Part shown: positions 29,435 to 37,669 of the stretch, piece by piece
How the letters are laid out: each line of letters starts with the position of its first letter
Position numbering within the stretch: the first letter of the stretch is position 1
NCBI GenBank assembly: GCA_035650475.1
Contig: DASRHP010000009.1
Coordinates: forward strand, 62,001-126,000
Reading direction: 5' to 3'
Length of the DNA: 64,000 nucleotides
Source: Candidatus Binataceae bacterium
Lineage (GTDB): Bacteria > Desulfobacterota > Binatia > Binatales > Binataceae
Made by a program: the position numbers and the translations under genes
Notes under the pieces: model-generated
The model's database searches: none
What the model was told of the DNA's origin: nothing
The model's input: the letters and a program-made list of their open reading frames with translations, nothing else

Positions 29435-30465
29435 CCAACCAAACCAATAGGCGCGGCCTCTTTTGGCGCTCGTCGCATCCCGAGTGCGAGCTGCGTGCCG
29501 TGCGCCGTCGCGGCCATCGCGGCGGCGCGCTCCAGTTCGGTGCGGCGCTCGCGATGGCCGACCGTGAAACCGTACTTCGCGCGCATCCGGTCGAACAGCG
29601 CTCCCAGATACTCGTCGTATGCCCGCGGCGCATAGACCGCGCGTGCGTAGAACTCGTCGATCCGCGGCGCGACCTCGGGAAACTGCTGCTTGACGAACGG
29701 GATGAAGCGCGCGGCGGCAGACGGTTTGAGAAATAGCGAGCGCCACCAGACCTCGCTTGCGCCGGCGCGCCGCGCCGCGCGAATTACGGCTTCGATCGCA
29801 GCCGGCGCGTCGCTCAGGCCCGGAATCACCGGCATCATCAGCAGGTTACATCGGATGCCCGCACGGCTGAGCACGGCGAGCGCGCGCAGGCGCAACTCCG
29901 GGCGCGGCGCGCGCGGCTCGAGCGCGCGCTGGAGGCGGCGATTTAGCGTGACCAGCGAGAAGTTGACGCTGAGGTTCGAGCGCTCGTTGATCCGAAGCAG
30001 CAGGTCGAGGTCGCGCGCCACCAACGCCGACTTGGTCGTGATCGAGAGCCGCAGGCCGCCGAGCTGCGTGAACACCTCAAGCATCGAGCGCGTAAGCCCG
30101 AACTTGCGCTCGGCCGGCTGATAGGGATCGGTGGCGGTCCCGATTGCGATCGGGTCGGAACCGATTGGCGTGCGCGCCAACGTATGCGCAAGGACCTGCG
30201 CGGCCATCCGCTTGACGAAGATCCGGCGTTCGAAATCCATCGGGTCGCGCAGTTCGAGGAACTCGTGGGTGTAGCGCGCGTAGCAGTAGGCGCATCCGAA
30301 CTCGCATCCCCGATACGGATTGATCGTCCACCGAAACGGCATCTGCGGATTCTGGCAGCGGTTGAGGATGGTGCGCGTGGGCATCTCGACGAACTCGACG
30401 TCGCGCAACGCCGCCACCCCTGCACCCTGAGGTTTCACGAACAGCTGCGCGTGGGTGGGCTCCAT
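29413..30465 (-). CDS. Radical SAM protein (SplB / Rv2578c-like)
   Basis: A 350-residue radical SAM enzyme. The [4Fe-4S] motif is in NPYRGCEFGCAYCYARY (Cys-x3-Cys-x2-Cys), followed by TATDPYQPAERKFGLTRSML and ITTKSALVARDLDLL, the signature of the spore-photoproduct-lyase-like / Rv2578c subfamily, whose substrates are unknown outside SplB. There is no extra Cys matching the SplB H-atom donor that I can identify. The C-terminus (GLVGGARGGT) is encoded by the reverse complement of the tRNA-Leu 3' end, and an earlier stop is absent. Start ATG at 30465 is weakly supported by Shine-Dalgarno sequence. Confidence 0.85.
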   Translation of the reverse strand: MEPTHAQLFVKPQGAGVAALRDVEFVEMPTRTILNRCQNPQMPFRWTINPYRGCEFGCAYCYARYTHEFLELRDPMDFERRIFVKRMAAQVLAHTLARTPIGSDPIAIGTATDPYQPAERKFGLTRSMLEVFTQLGGLRLSITTKSALVARDLDLLLRINERSNLSVNFSLVTLNRRLQRALEPRAPRPELRLRALAVLSRAGIRCNLLMMPVIPGLSDAPAAIEAVIRAARRAGASEVWWRSLFLKPSAAARFIPFVKQQFPEVAPRIDEFYARAVYAPRAYDEYLGALFDRMRAKYGFTVGHRERRTELERAAAMAATAHGTQLALGMRRAPKEAAPIGLVGGARGGT

Positions 30466-30622
30466 GGCGATGATTTTCGCCTTCTCTTCGCTTTAATGTC
30501 AAGAGCGTGCAGTCACCCCCTTGGAACAATGGCCACTGCGGAATCGCGGCGGTTGACCGATGATCCGAGTCGCAATAAACAGGAAAAAACCGACGTCAGC
30601 CTTGGGTGTAAGGAGAGGGTCG

Positions 30623-31084
30623 ATGTCCTACCCGTTCAAGAAGATTCTGTGCCCGGTGCAGTTCGACGACCCCGAGTTCGTTGCGCTCGGGCTGGCGAAG
30701 CAGATTGCTCGCGACAGCGGCGGCACGATTTACCTGCTGCACGTGGTGCCGATAATCCCCGCGATTGGCGAGCCCGAGACCGGGGTTACAGTCCATGCGC
30801 GCGCTGAGGACGACGCCCGCAAGCGGCTCCAGGAAGTAGCCGACCGCCAGCTAACCGGGCTCAAGTCCGAAATTCTGACCCGGGTGGCTGGCCCGGGCGA
30901 AACCGCCAAGGCGGTGCTGGAGGCGGCCGGCGACGTCGACGCCGACCTCATCGTGATGAAGACGCACGGGCGGCAGGGCCTTGCCCACTTCATCATGGGC
31001 AGCGTAGCCGAACAGGTCGTGCGCCAGGCGCACTGCGCGGTGTTGACGCTTACCTCGACGGCCAAACAGCGCCATGCCCGCTAG
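30623..31084 (+). CDS. Universal stress protein, single UspA domain
   Basis: 153-residue UspA-fold protein. Start motif YPFKKILCPVQFDD and the C-terminal nucleotide-binding motif DLIVMKTHGRQGLAHFIMGSVAEQV (G-x2-G-x9-GS type) suggest ATP binding. The ATG at 30623 follows AAGGAGAGG; the in-frame upstream part to 30560 is not supported. It is divergent from the radical SAM gene across a 157-bp spacer that should carry both promoters. Role in stress survival is inferred from the family only. Confidence 0.9.
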   Translation: MSYPFKKILCPVQFDDPEFVALGLAKQIARDSGGTIYLLHVVPIIPAIGEPETGVTVHARAEDDARKRLQEVADRQLTGLKSEILTRVAGPGETAKAVLEAAGDVDADLIVMKTHGRQGLAHFIMGSVAEQVVRQAHCAVLTLTSTAKQRHAR

Positions 31085-31099
31085 GCGGGCCGCGGCGCG

Positions 31100-32128
31100 C
31101 TATGGCAGCGGCGCGAGGTCGTAGGCCGAGGGCAGATGGCGGGCAACGACCCGGGCGCCGGCGCCGTGCGGCTGGACGCGAATCACGCTGCCGTCGGTAG
31201 TAACCGCGAAAAAGCCGCCATCGTTCTCCGGATCGCGCCGAAACCGCATCACCATCGAGCGCTCCGGCATGATCGGACCCTCCGCGCCCAGCGGCGCGAA
31301 GCTCATCCCATAATCGACGCTGTGAAAAATCAGCGCGTCGGCGCCAGCCGGTCCTGCCGACCAGAACGGCGGTGGTCCCGCTGCCGCCGCAGTGTAGATT
31401 TCCTGGGGCTCGCCCGGTGCGACGAACAGCGGCACCGTGTACGTGCGGGTCAGCCCTCGTTTGCTCTGACGCCATGAGCCGCCGCGGTTTTCCGAGAGGT
31501 AGAAGCCGTTGCCGGTGGTCGCGTAGAGCCGGCGCGGATTCTGCGGATCGACCGCCAGGCAGTGCACGTCCTCGTAGATCGCATTGTTGAGCAGCTCGAA
31601 ACTCTCGCCGCGGTCGCGCGAGCGCGCGACGCCGCCTTCTTCAATCCCGATATAGATAGTCGCGGGCTCGCGCGGATCGAATTCTATCGCGCGGACGTGC
31701 GGGATGTGCGGGGGCGGCGGAAAGCTCCAGCGGTCGCGTCCGGGCAGCTTCAGAAAGCTTGAGCACTCGCGGAAGCTCCGCCCGTGGTCGCGGCTATGCA
31801 GCAGGCGCGCATGCGAAGTCCCGATGAACAGTTCGCCCGGCGCGTCGGGCGCTGTTGCCACCGCCCAGACGTCCTCGGTGCGCGCAAGGCCGGGCGTGAT
31901 ATCGGCCCATGTGCGCCCGCCGTCGACCGAGCGCGCTAGCGTGCCCTTGCCGCGCGCGGCGCCCATGTGCGCGTGGTCCACCGCGCCGGCGTAGATCACG
32001 CCCGGGTCGCGACAATCCTGCGCCATGCACCACACCGAGGACGGATCGGCCAGGGCGAGAAGCGGCGTGCCTCTGCGCTCGGCGTCGAGGATGACGATGC
32101 CTTTCGCCGTACCCACGCACAGTTTCAT
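31100..32128 (-). CDS. BNR/sortilin-type beta-propeller protein
   Basis: A 342-residue protein with repeated Asp-box (S-x-D-x-G-x-x-W) motifs: SVDGGRTWADI, SRDHGRSFRECSS, SRDRGESFELL, SENRGGSWRQS and SVDYGMSFAPL. This indicates a beta-propeller of the sialidase/VPS10 'exo-alpha-sialidase' annotation group. There is no signal peptide (MKLCVGTAKGIVILDAE), so the protein is probably cytoplasmic. No sialidase catalytic Arg triad or Tyr is evident; enzymatic activity should not be assumed. GGAGGAAGG precedes the ATG at 32128. Similar proteins occur widely in soil bacteria and lack a known function. Confidence 0.78.
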   Translation of the reverse strand: MKLCVGTAKGIVILDAERRGTPLLALADPSSVWCMAQDCRDPGVIYAGAVDHAHMGAARGKGTLARSVDGGRTWADITPGLARTEDVWAVATAPDAPGELFIGTSHARLLHSRDHGRSFRECSSFLKLPGRDRWSFPPPPHIPHVRAIEFDPREPATIYIGIEEGGVARSRDRGESFELLNNAIYEDVHCLAVDPQNPRRLYATTGNGFYLSENRGGSWRQSKRGLTRTYTVPLFVAPGEPQEIYTAAAAGPPPFWSAGPAGADALIFHSVDYGMSFAPLGAEGPIMPERSMVMRFRRDPENDGGFFAVTTDGSVIRVQPHGAGARVVARHLPSAYDLAPLP

Positions 32129-32345
32129 CTGCCTTCCTCCCCGTGCGCCGCGATGATGGCTGGCCCGGGATGCGCGCGGCCCGGGACTAATCGCGGCGCG
32201 CTCCTCCACCGGCGCGCGCATAAGGTGCATCGATCCTAGGACGCAAATTGTCGAAAAGCATCACCGTCGCGGCGTCGGCGGACCGTCGGAATCATTGAGG
32301 GTTTGGGCTGGATGGCGAAAATTGCGTGGATAAGCCGACAGTTGC

Positions 32346-33266
32346 TCATTCGAGCCGCATCGCGCGCGCGATCCGACCGCTGCCGGCGAGCTCCAGCGGC
32401 GCGACTTTTTTCGGACTCGAGTCAAAGCGTGCTCGCCGTATCGTGATCGTCCCGCCGCGTGCAGCAACCCGCATGCCGGCCGCGTCGATCGACAGGATCG
32501 TCCCGGGCGCGCATCGCGTATGCTCGGCGTCGAGCAGCGGCTCGTACAGGCGCAGCCGTTCGCCGCCCAGGCTGGCGTAGGCGCCGGGCTGCGGATCACA
32601 TCCGCGAATCAGGTTATGCACCTCACGCGCGGTGCGGCTGAAATCGACCCGCGCATGTTCGTCGCGGCATGGCGGTTCGTAGGTCGCACGGGCTTCGTCC
32701 TGCGGCGTCGCGGGGGCATGGCCACCCTTGATCATCTCGACGGCATCGACCAGCGTCTCGATTCCAAGCGGGAACAGCCGGTTGAAGTAGAGCGAGCCGA
32801 CGGTGTCATCGTCGCGAATCGGCTCGCTGCGCTGGATCAGAATCGGGCCGGTGTCGATTCCCTTGTCGGGCCAGAACCAGGTTACGCCGGTGACCGGGTC
32901 GCCCTGGATGATCGCCCAGTTGATAGCACTGGCGCCGCGATGGCGCGGCAGGAGCGAGGGATGGAAGCAGATCGTCTTGTGGCGCGGCGCGTAAAGCACT
33001 CGCTCGGGCACGATCAGCGTGACGAAGGCCATCACCGTCAGGTCGACGTCGAGCGTGCGGAACTGCTCGTACACCTCGTCGGTTTTGAAGCTGGCGGGCT
33101 GGCTGAGGGGCAAGCCCAGGGCGAGCGCCTTGGTCTTGAGCGGATCGGGGCGGCCACCTGCGACGTCGGGCGGCGCGAAGACGTGAACGATCTCCTCGCC
33201 GCGCGCGTGGAGCACCTCCAACGCGCGCTCGGCAAACGCCGCCTGCCCGATGAGCGCGATGCGCAC
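32346..33266 (-). CDS. Formyltransferase/10-formyl-THF hydrolase-like protein
   Basis: 306 residues from GTG at 33266, which has GGAGG upstream. It has an N-terminal formyl-transferase domain (IALIGQAAFAERALEVL; CFHPSLLPRHRGASAINWA with catalytic His; DKGIDTGPILIQ with catalytic Asp) and a C-terminal OB-like domain (VHNLIRGCDPQPGAYASL). The sequence HPSLLPRHRGASAINW and DDTVGSLYFNRLFPLGIE resemble the N-terminal hydrolase domain of 10-formyl-THF dehydrogenase (ALDH1L) more than methionyl-tRNA formyltransferase (which has HGSLLPRWRGAAPI). It lacks the aldehyde dehydrogenase part. It could act in folate C1 balance or formylate a sugar or other amine; the true fmt gene is probably elsewhere. Confidence 0.78.
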   Translation of the reverse strand: MRIALIGQAAFAERALEVLHARGEEIVHVFAPPDVAGGRPDPLKTKALALGLPLSQPASFKTDEVYEQFRTLDVDLTVMAFVTLIVPERVLYAPRHKTICFHPSLLPRHRGASAINWAIIQGDPVTGVTWFWPDKGIDTGPILIQRSEPIRDDDTVGSLYFNRLFPLGIETLVDAVEMIKGGHAPATPQDEARATYEPPCRDEHARVDFSRTAREVHNLIRGCDPQPGAYASLGGERLRLYEPLLDAEHTRCAPGTILSIDAAGMRVAARGGTITIRRARFDSSPKKVAPLELAGSGRIARAMRLE

Positions 33267-33443
33267 CTCTTTAGACCTCCGCCGCCGCGATTTCCAGCAC
33301 GAGGCCAAGCTACCAAATCGAGCAACGGCAGGCACGCGCGCGCCGCCGCCGCCGCGCGCATCGGTCCACAGCGGCGCGCGCATTGGCGCGGCGGGGCGCT
33401 CCCGATGTATAGGTGAGCCAAACCGAGGCCGGAGGTAATCGCG

Positions 33444-34280
33444 ATGCCGGACTACAGCCGCTACGAGTTCATCAAGGTGGAGAAAGCCGAGCGCGTCGCC
33501 ACCGTGACGCTCAACCGCCCCGACCGTCTCAACGCCGTCAACCCGGGGCTCCACCACGAACTGATGACGATCTGGAACGATCTTGCCGAGGACCGCGAGG
33601 TTAACGCGATCATCCTGACCGGCGCCGGACGCGCCTTCTGCGCCGGTGGCGACGTGAAGGGGATGGCTTCGCGCTCCAGCGGCGACAAAGAAAAGTCCGC
33701 GCAGGAGAGCGCCGCCGAGTCCCGCCGCCACAACCTCGTCACCCCAGCCGAGGCCCGCCGGATCGTGCAGAACATGCTCGACGTCGAGCAGCCGATCATC
33801 GGCGCGATCAACGGCGACGCGGTCGGGCTCGGCGCGACGATCGCGCTGCTGTGCGACATCATCGTGGCCTCCGAGAAGGCGCGCTTCGCCGACACCCACG
33901 TGCGCGTGGGAATCGTCGCCGGCGACGGCGGCGCGGTGATCTGGCCGCTGTTGATCGGTCCCGCGCGCGCCAAGGAATTCCTGATGCGCGGCCATTTCGT
34001 CAATGGCGCCGACGCCTACAAGATGGGGCTGGTCAATTACGCCGTGCCGCCCGAGCAGGTGATGTCCCGGGCGCGCGAGCTGGCGCAGGAGCTGGCTGAT
34101 GGTCCGACCTGGGCGATTCGCTGGAGCAAGCTCGCCGTCAACAAGTGGCTCAAACAACAGACCAACCTGATCCTCGACGCCTCGCTGGCTTACGAGATGG
34201 TGACCTTCACCACCGAGGACCATCGCGAGGCTGCGCGCGCCTTCGTCGAGAAGCGCAAGCCGCGCTACCACGGGGCGTGA
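33444..34280 (+). CDS. Enoyl-CoA hydratase/isomerase (crotonase) family protein
   Basis: 278-residue crotonase-fold protein. The first oxyanion motif GAGRAFCAGGDVKGM is intact. The second reads GDAVGLGATIALLCD, where the usual hydratase Glu of G-G-x-x-E is replaced (Thr region). The second Glu site reads FADTHVRVGIVAGDGG. It therefore lacks both standard hydratase glutamates and is likely not a simple enoyl-CoA hydratase. A 15-20 residue insertion (RSSGDKEKSAQES) follows the first motif. GGAGG 8 nt upstream fixes the start. It is divergent from the formyltransferase-like gene. Confidence 0.87.
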   Translation: MPDYSRYEFIKVEKAERVATVTLNRPDRLNAVNPGLHHELMTIWNDLAEDREVNAIILTGAGRAFCAGGDVKGMASRSSGDKEKSAQESAAESRRHNLVTPAEARRIVQNMLDVEQPIIGAINGDAVGLGATIALLCDIIVASEKARFADTHVRVGIVAGDGGAVIWPLLIGPARAKEFLMRGHFVNGADAYKMGLVNYAVPPEQVMSRARELAQELADGPTWAIRWSKLAVNKWLKQQTNLILDASLAYEMVTFTTEDHREAARAFVEKRKPRYHGA

Positions 34281-34374
34281 GGCGAACGGCCGCGGCGCCC
34301 AGGTCGGCGACTTCCAGGCGGCGCGAATCCAGCTTGCGACCGGTTCGACGACGCACCTGATGCGCTGAGCTGCC

Positions 34375-35703
34375 TTAGAGCAGGTGCCAGTCGGCGAGCC
34401 TGCGTTTGATCGCGTCGGTGCCGGCCGCGGCGGTGCGAATCTCGCCCAGCGCGTTATGGAAGGCGCGCCCGTTGGGTGAGAGCTCAGCCCCGTAGGGCGT
34501 GGGCGGCATCGCCGCCGGCGACGCGCCGAGATGGCCGGGGACTTGCGGCAGACCAGGCCGCGGGCTCGTTCGCGTCAGTGCTTTGGCCAGACTCTCAAAT
34601 GGCGTGCGCGCCGCGACGTCGGCCGAGTAGTCCTTACCCGGCGTGAACTTGTCCGCGAGCATCTTGAGGATCGAGGTGTGATCGAGTTGGCCCGAGTGCG
34701 GGGCGCCTGCTTCCACAAACGGCGAGACCAGCAGCGCCGGGACGCGCACGCCGGAGGTCGTGAACGGCGCGTACGGCTCGCGGTGATTCTGCGGCGTCGT
34801 GAACTCGACCGGGCGCACGTGGTCGAAAAACCCTCCGTGCTCGTCGTAGGTGATGACGAGTAGCGAGCGCGACCATGCCTCGGGGTTCGCGGTCACCGCG
34901 TCGTATACGCGCCAGAGGAATGACTGACCCGCGGTCACGGGCGTCACCGGATGGTCGTCGTCACCGGAGTCGAGATGCAGGCAGCTGTAAGTCGGCTCGA
35001 TGAAGATGACCCGGGGGAAGTCGGCGGCGGACGAGGTGACCAGGTCCTTCTTGAGATGTCCAAAGCCGCGAAACTGGCGGCCCGAGTCGTTGAAGAAAAT
35101 TCGATCGCGCACCTTGGACATCAGGGTGAAAAACGGCAGCGCTTCCGAATATACCCGCCACGACACACTGTTCCGGTCCAGCCAGTCGTACACCATGTCT
35201 TGGTCTTCCAGGAGCGGCCAGGCCGCGGTGTAGTCGCGCAGCGCATACCCGCTCATCGCGACCAGCCGATTGGGCTGGGTGCTCGTCGGTAGCGCGGCGA
35301 ACCAGTGGTCGCAGACACAGTAGTTCTGGGCGAGGAACTGCATCGTCGGCAGCTCCGCCTGCGTGTAGAAGCCCATCACCGTGCCATAGTCGCGCGGTTG
35401 CACCCGGTGCCCGCTCGCGTAGCTCTTGACGAAGCCGTCCATCGCGATCGGAGTGCCGATCTGAACTGCCATGTCCTTGCGCTCGTGTGGCGGATCCACG
35501 GGCACCGCAGGGTCGGTGCGATGCTGCGGCGTGTAGGTCACGCCCTCGAAGACATTGTGAAAGTCGCACTGCCAGGCCTGCTTTATTCCATCCACTGGCT
35601 GGTTGTACGGCGGTAGGCTGAGATAGCCGAGCATGTGGTCGAAGGAGCGGTTCTCCATCATCACGATGAAAATATGGTCGATCTGTTCCAGCGCGGTCGC
35701 CAT
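34375..35703 (-). CDS. Phospholipase C / acid phosphatase-family phosphoesterase
   Basis: 442-residue PF04185-type phosphoesterase. The metal/nucleophile segment HIFIVMMENRSFDHMLGY lies at the very N-terminus, and metal ligands occur later in LLVITYDEHGGFFDHV, GVRVPALLVSPF and QLDHTSILKML. Typical family members are Tat-exported phospholipases C or acid phosphatases; here no signal peptide precedes the catalytic start, so the protein appears cytoplasmic or uses another export route. ATG at 35703 follows AAAGGGGGG. It is divergent, across 99 bp, from another phosphoesterase at 35803. Substrate is not predictable. Confidence 0.87.
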   Translation of the reverse strand: MATALEQIDHIFIVMMENRSFDHMLGYLSLPPYNQPVDGIKQAWQCDFHNVFEGVTYTPQHRTDPAVPVDPPHERKDMAVQIGTPIAMDGFVKSYASGHRVQPRDYGTVMGFYTQAELPTMQFLAQNYCVCDHWFAALPTSTQPNRLVAMSGYALRDYTAAWPLLEDQDMVYDWLDRNSVSWRVYSEALPFFTLMSKVRDRIFFNDSGRQFRGFGHLKKDLVTSSAADFPRVIFIEPTYSCLHLDSGDDDHPVTPVTAGQSFLWRVYDAVTANPEAWSRSLLVITYDEHGGFFDHVRPVEFTTPQNHREPYAPFTTSGVRVPALLVSPFVEAGAPHSGQLDHTSILKMLADKFTPGKDYSADVAARTPFESLAKALTRTSPRPGLPQVPGHLGASPAAMPPTPYGAELSPNGRAFHNALGEIRTAAAGTDAIKRRLADWHLL

Positions 35704-35802
35704 CGCGTCGCCCCCCCTTTCTGAGCGTCGACGGAAAGACTGATCCGGGGTCCCGTGTCCGGTTGACACGTCCCATCGCAGCACAGTTTAGTGGCCGCTG
35801 CG

Positions 35803-37635
35803 ATGAAATCCATCCTGACGGCCGTCGCGCGCGTCGCCCCGCGGGCGCTGGCGGCGCTGCTCGCTCTCGCAGTCCTGATTGGCGCGCGCGGCCGTTTTGC
35901 CGCAGGCTGGCCGCGGCCGGCGCGGATCTTCGTGCTGATGGTGTGGGACGGGTTGCGGCCCGACATGGTGACCGCCGGGTGGACGCCCAATTTGTTCGCG
36001 ATCGAGAACGAAGGCGTGCGCTTCGCGCATCATCATTCGGCCTACCCGACAGTCACGATGGTCAACGCGGCGGCGATCGCGCTGGGCGCCGGGCCGGGCC
36101 GCACCGGCATCATCGGCGACGACATGTACCTGCGACCGCGGCTGCTCGCCGAAAGGGTCCGTTTTCCCGCCGCCGCGCCGTGGGCGACGCGCCCGGTGGA
36201 CCTCGAGGACTCGGCGCTCCTCGCGACGCTCAACGGCCCCGCGGCCTTTGCCGGCCGCCTCTTCGGATTCGATACCTTGGCGCAGCAGCTCCGCCGCGCT
36301 GGCGGATATCTCGCGATCCTCGGTAAGGACGGACCGACCTTCGTGTTCGACGACAGCGTCACTGGCGAGCCGGCGGCGCGAGGTCCGATCACCGGCCAGG
36401 ATTACCTTTTCCTGAGCGACAAGCTGGGTGCGCCCGCGCCGCTGGAGGGCGAGCCCGGGGCGGCGCCCCCGATAAGGGCGGGCGCGGGCGCCCTCTCGAT
36501 CGCGCGCGACGCCTGGTTCACGCGCGTCGCGATCGAGCGCGCACTGCCGGCAGCGAAGAGGGCAGCGCAGGGCGGGCGCCCCGCGCTGATCGTGCTATGG
36601 CAGCACAATCCCGACCTCACGCAGCATCGCCGCGGCCTCGGCACGCAAGCCGATATTGACGCGCTGCGCGCGGACGACACGAACCTCGCGGCTCTACGCT
36701 CGGCGATCGCAAGCCTGGGCATCGCGGATCGCACGGATCTGATGGTGGTTTCGGACCATGGCTTCGCGACGATCCGCGCCCCGGTGCCGCTCGCGCGGCT
36801 GCTCGTCGCGCAGGGGCTCAAGAAATCGTCCGACAGCGACGACGTTATCGTGGTCGCCGACGGCGGCAGCGACCTCGTCTATCTCTCTCGCGCCGCGTTC
36901 CCGACGCCCAAGTCGCGTGCCGCGATTCTTCAGAAGATCGTCGATTTCGCCGACACCCAGCCGTGGGTCGGACCAATGTTCACGCGCCAAGAGCCGCATC
37001 AAGAGGGCCTGGGCTGGGTCAAAGGCACGTTCGGTCTTGAGGCCGCCGGACTTGCCGCGGGCGACGGCGCGCCCGACCTCGTGCTTTCGTTTCGCGAGCT
37101 GTCCGACGCGGACAACCGCGCGCTCACCGGCCCTGGCGATCCGATCTATACGTTCGACTCCCATGACGAGCGGCGTGTCCTTTCGGGCAACCGCTCCGCT
37201 CCGCTGGTGGTGCCGATCAAGGGTGTAATCTACGCCGACAACGGCCGCTCACCGTACACGACGGGGATGGGGATGCACGGGGCGGCAGGCGCGCGCGAGC
37301 TGCATAACTTCTGCGCCGCGGTCGGGCCGGACTTCCGCCGCCACTTCGTCGATCAGTACCCCACTGGCAACGTTGACCTGCGGGCGACGATCGCACGCGT
37401 GATCGGGTTGTCGGGGGGCGACGCTCCGCCCCGCTCGGGAGCCGGACGTTCGCTGGACGAGGCGCTCGCGGGCGGCCGTTTCGACGGCTCCACGAGCGAG
37501 CGTCGGCTCTCGGTCAGCCGCAGTCTGCCGGCGATGGAAACCACGACAACGCTGGAGTTTGCCGAGTTGGCCGCGGGTGGCCTGAGCTGGTCGTATCTCG
37601 ATGGGTCGAGCGTCGCGCAGCGCGCGGCGCCCTAG
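35803..37635 (+). CDS. Alkaline phosphatase superfamily phosphodiesterase (NPP-like)
   Basis: 610-residue exported or membrane-anchored enzyme with an N-terminal hydrophobic segment (ALAALLALAVLIGARG). Two-metal residues of the nucleotide pyrophosphatase/phosphodiesterase type are visible: Asp in MVWDGLRPDMV, Thr nucleophile in AYPTVTMVNAAA, Asp/His in NPDLTQHRRG, Asp-His in VVSDHGFATI, and His in MGMHGAAGARELHNF. It resembles type I phosphodiesterases acting on nucleotides, phosphonoacetate or lipids; substrate unknown. A GTG at 35791 would add four residues. Confidence 0.85.
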   Translation: MKSILTAVARVAPRALAALLALAVLIGARGRFAAGWPRPARIFVLMVWDGLRPDMVTAGWTPNLFAIENEGVRFAHHHSAYPTVTMVNAAAIALGAGPGRTGIIGDDMYLRPRLLAERVRFPAAAPWATRPVDLEDSALLATLNGPAAFAGRLFGFDTLAQQLRRAGGYLAILGKDGPTFVFDDSVTGEPAARGPITGQDYLFLSDKLGAPAPLEGEPGAAPPIRAGAGALSIARDAWFTRVAIERALPAAKRAAQGGRPALIVLWQHNPDLTQHRRGLGTQADIDALRADDTNLAALRSAIASLGIADRTDLMVVSDHGFATIRAPVPLARLLVAQGLKKSSDSDDVIVVADGGSDLVYLSRAAFPTPKSRAAILQKIVDFADTQPWVGPMFTRQEPHQEGLGWVKGTFGLEAAGLAAGDGAPDLVLSFRELSDADNRALTGPGDPIYTFDSHDERRVLSGNRSAPLVVPIKGVIYADNGRSPYTTGMGMHGAAGARELHNFCAAVGPDFRRHFVDQYPTGNVDLRATIARVIGLSGGDAPPRSGAGRSLDEALAGGRFDGSTSERRLSVSRSLPAMETTTTLEFAELAAGGLSWSYLDGSSVAQRAAP

Positions 37636-37669
37636 CGCGGTTGCGCAAGCGCGCCTGCCGCGATCGCTG

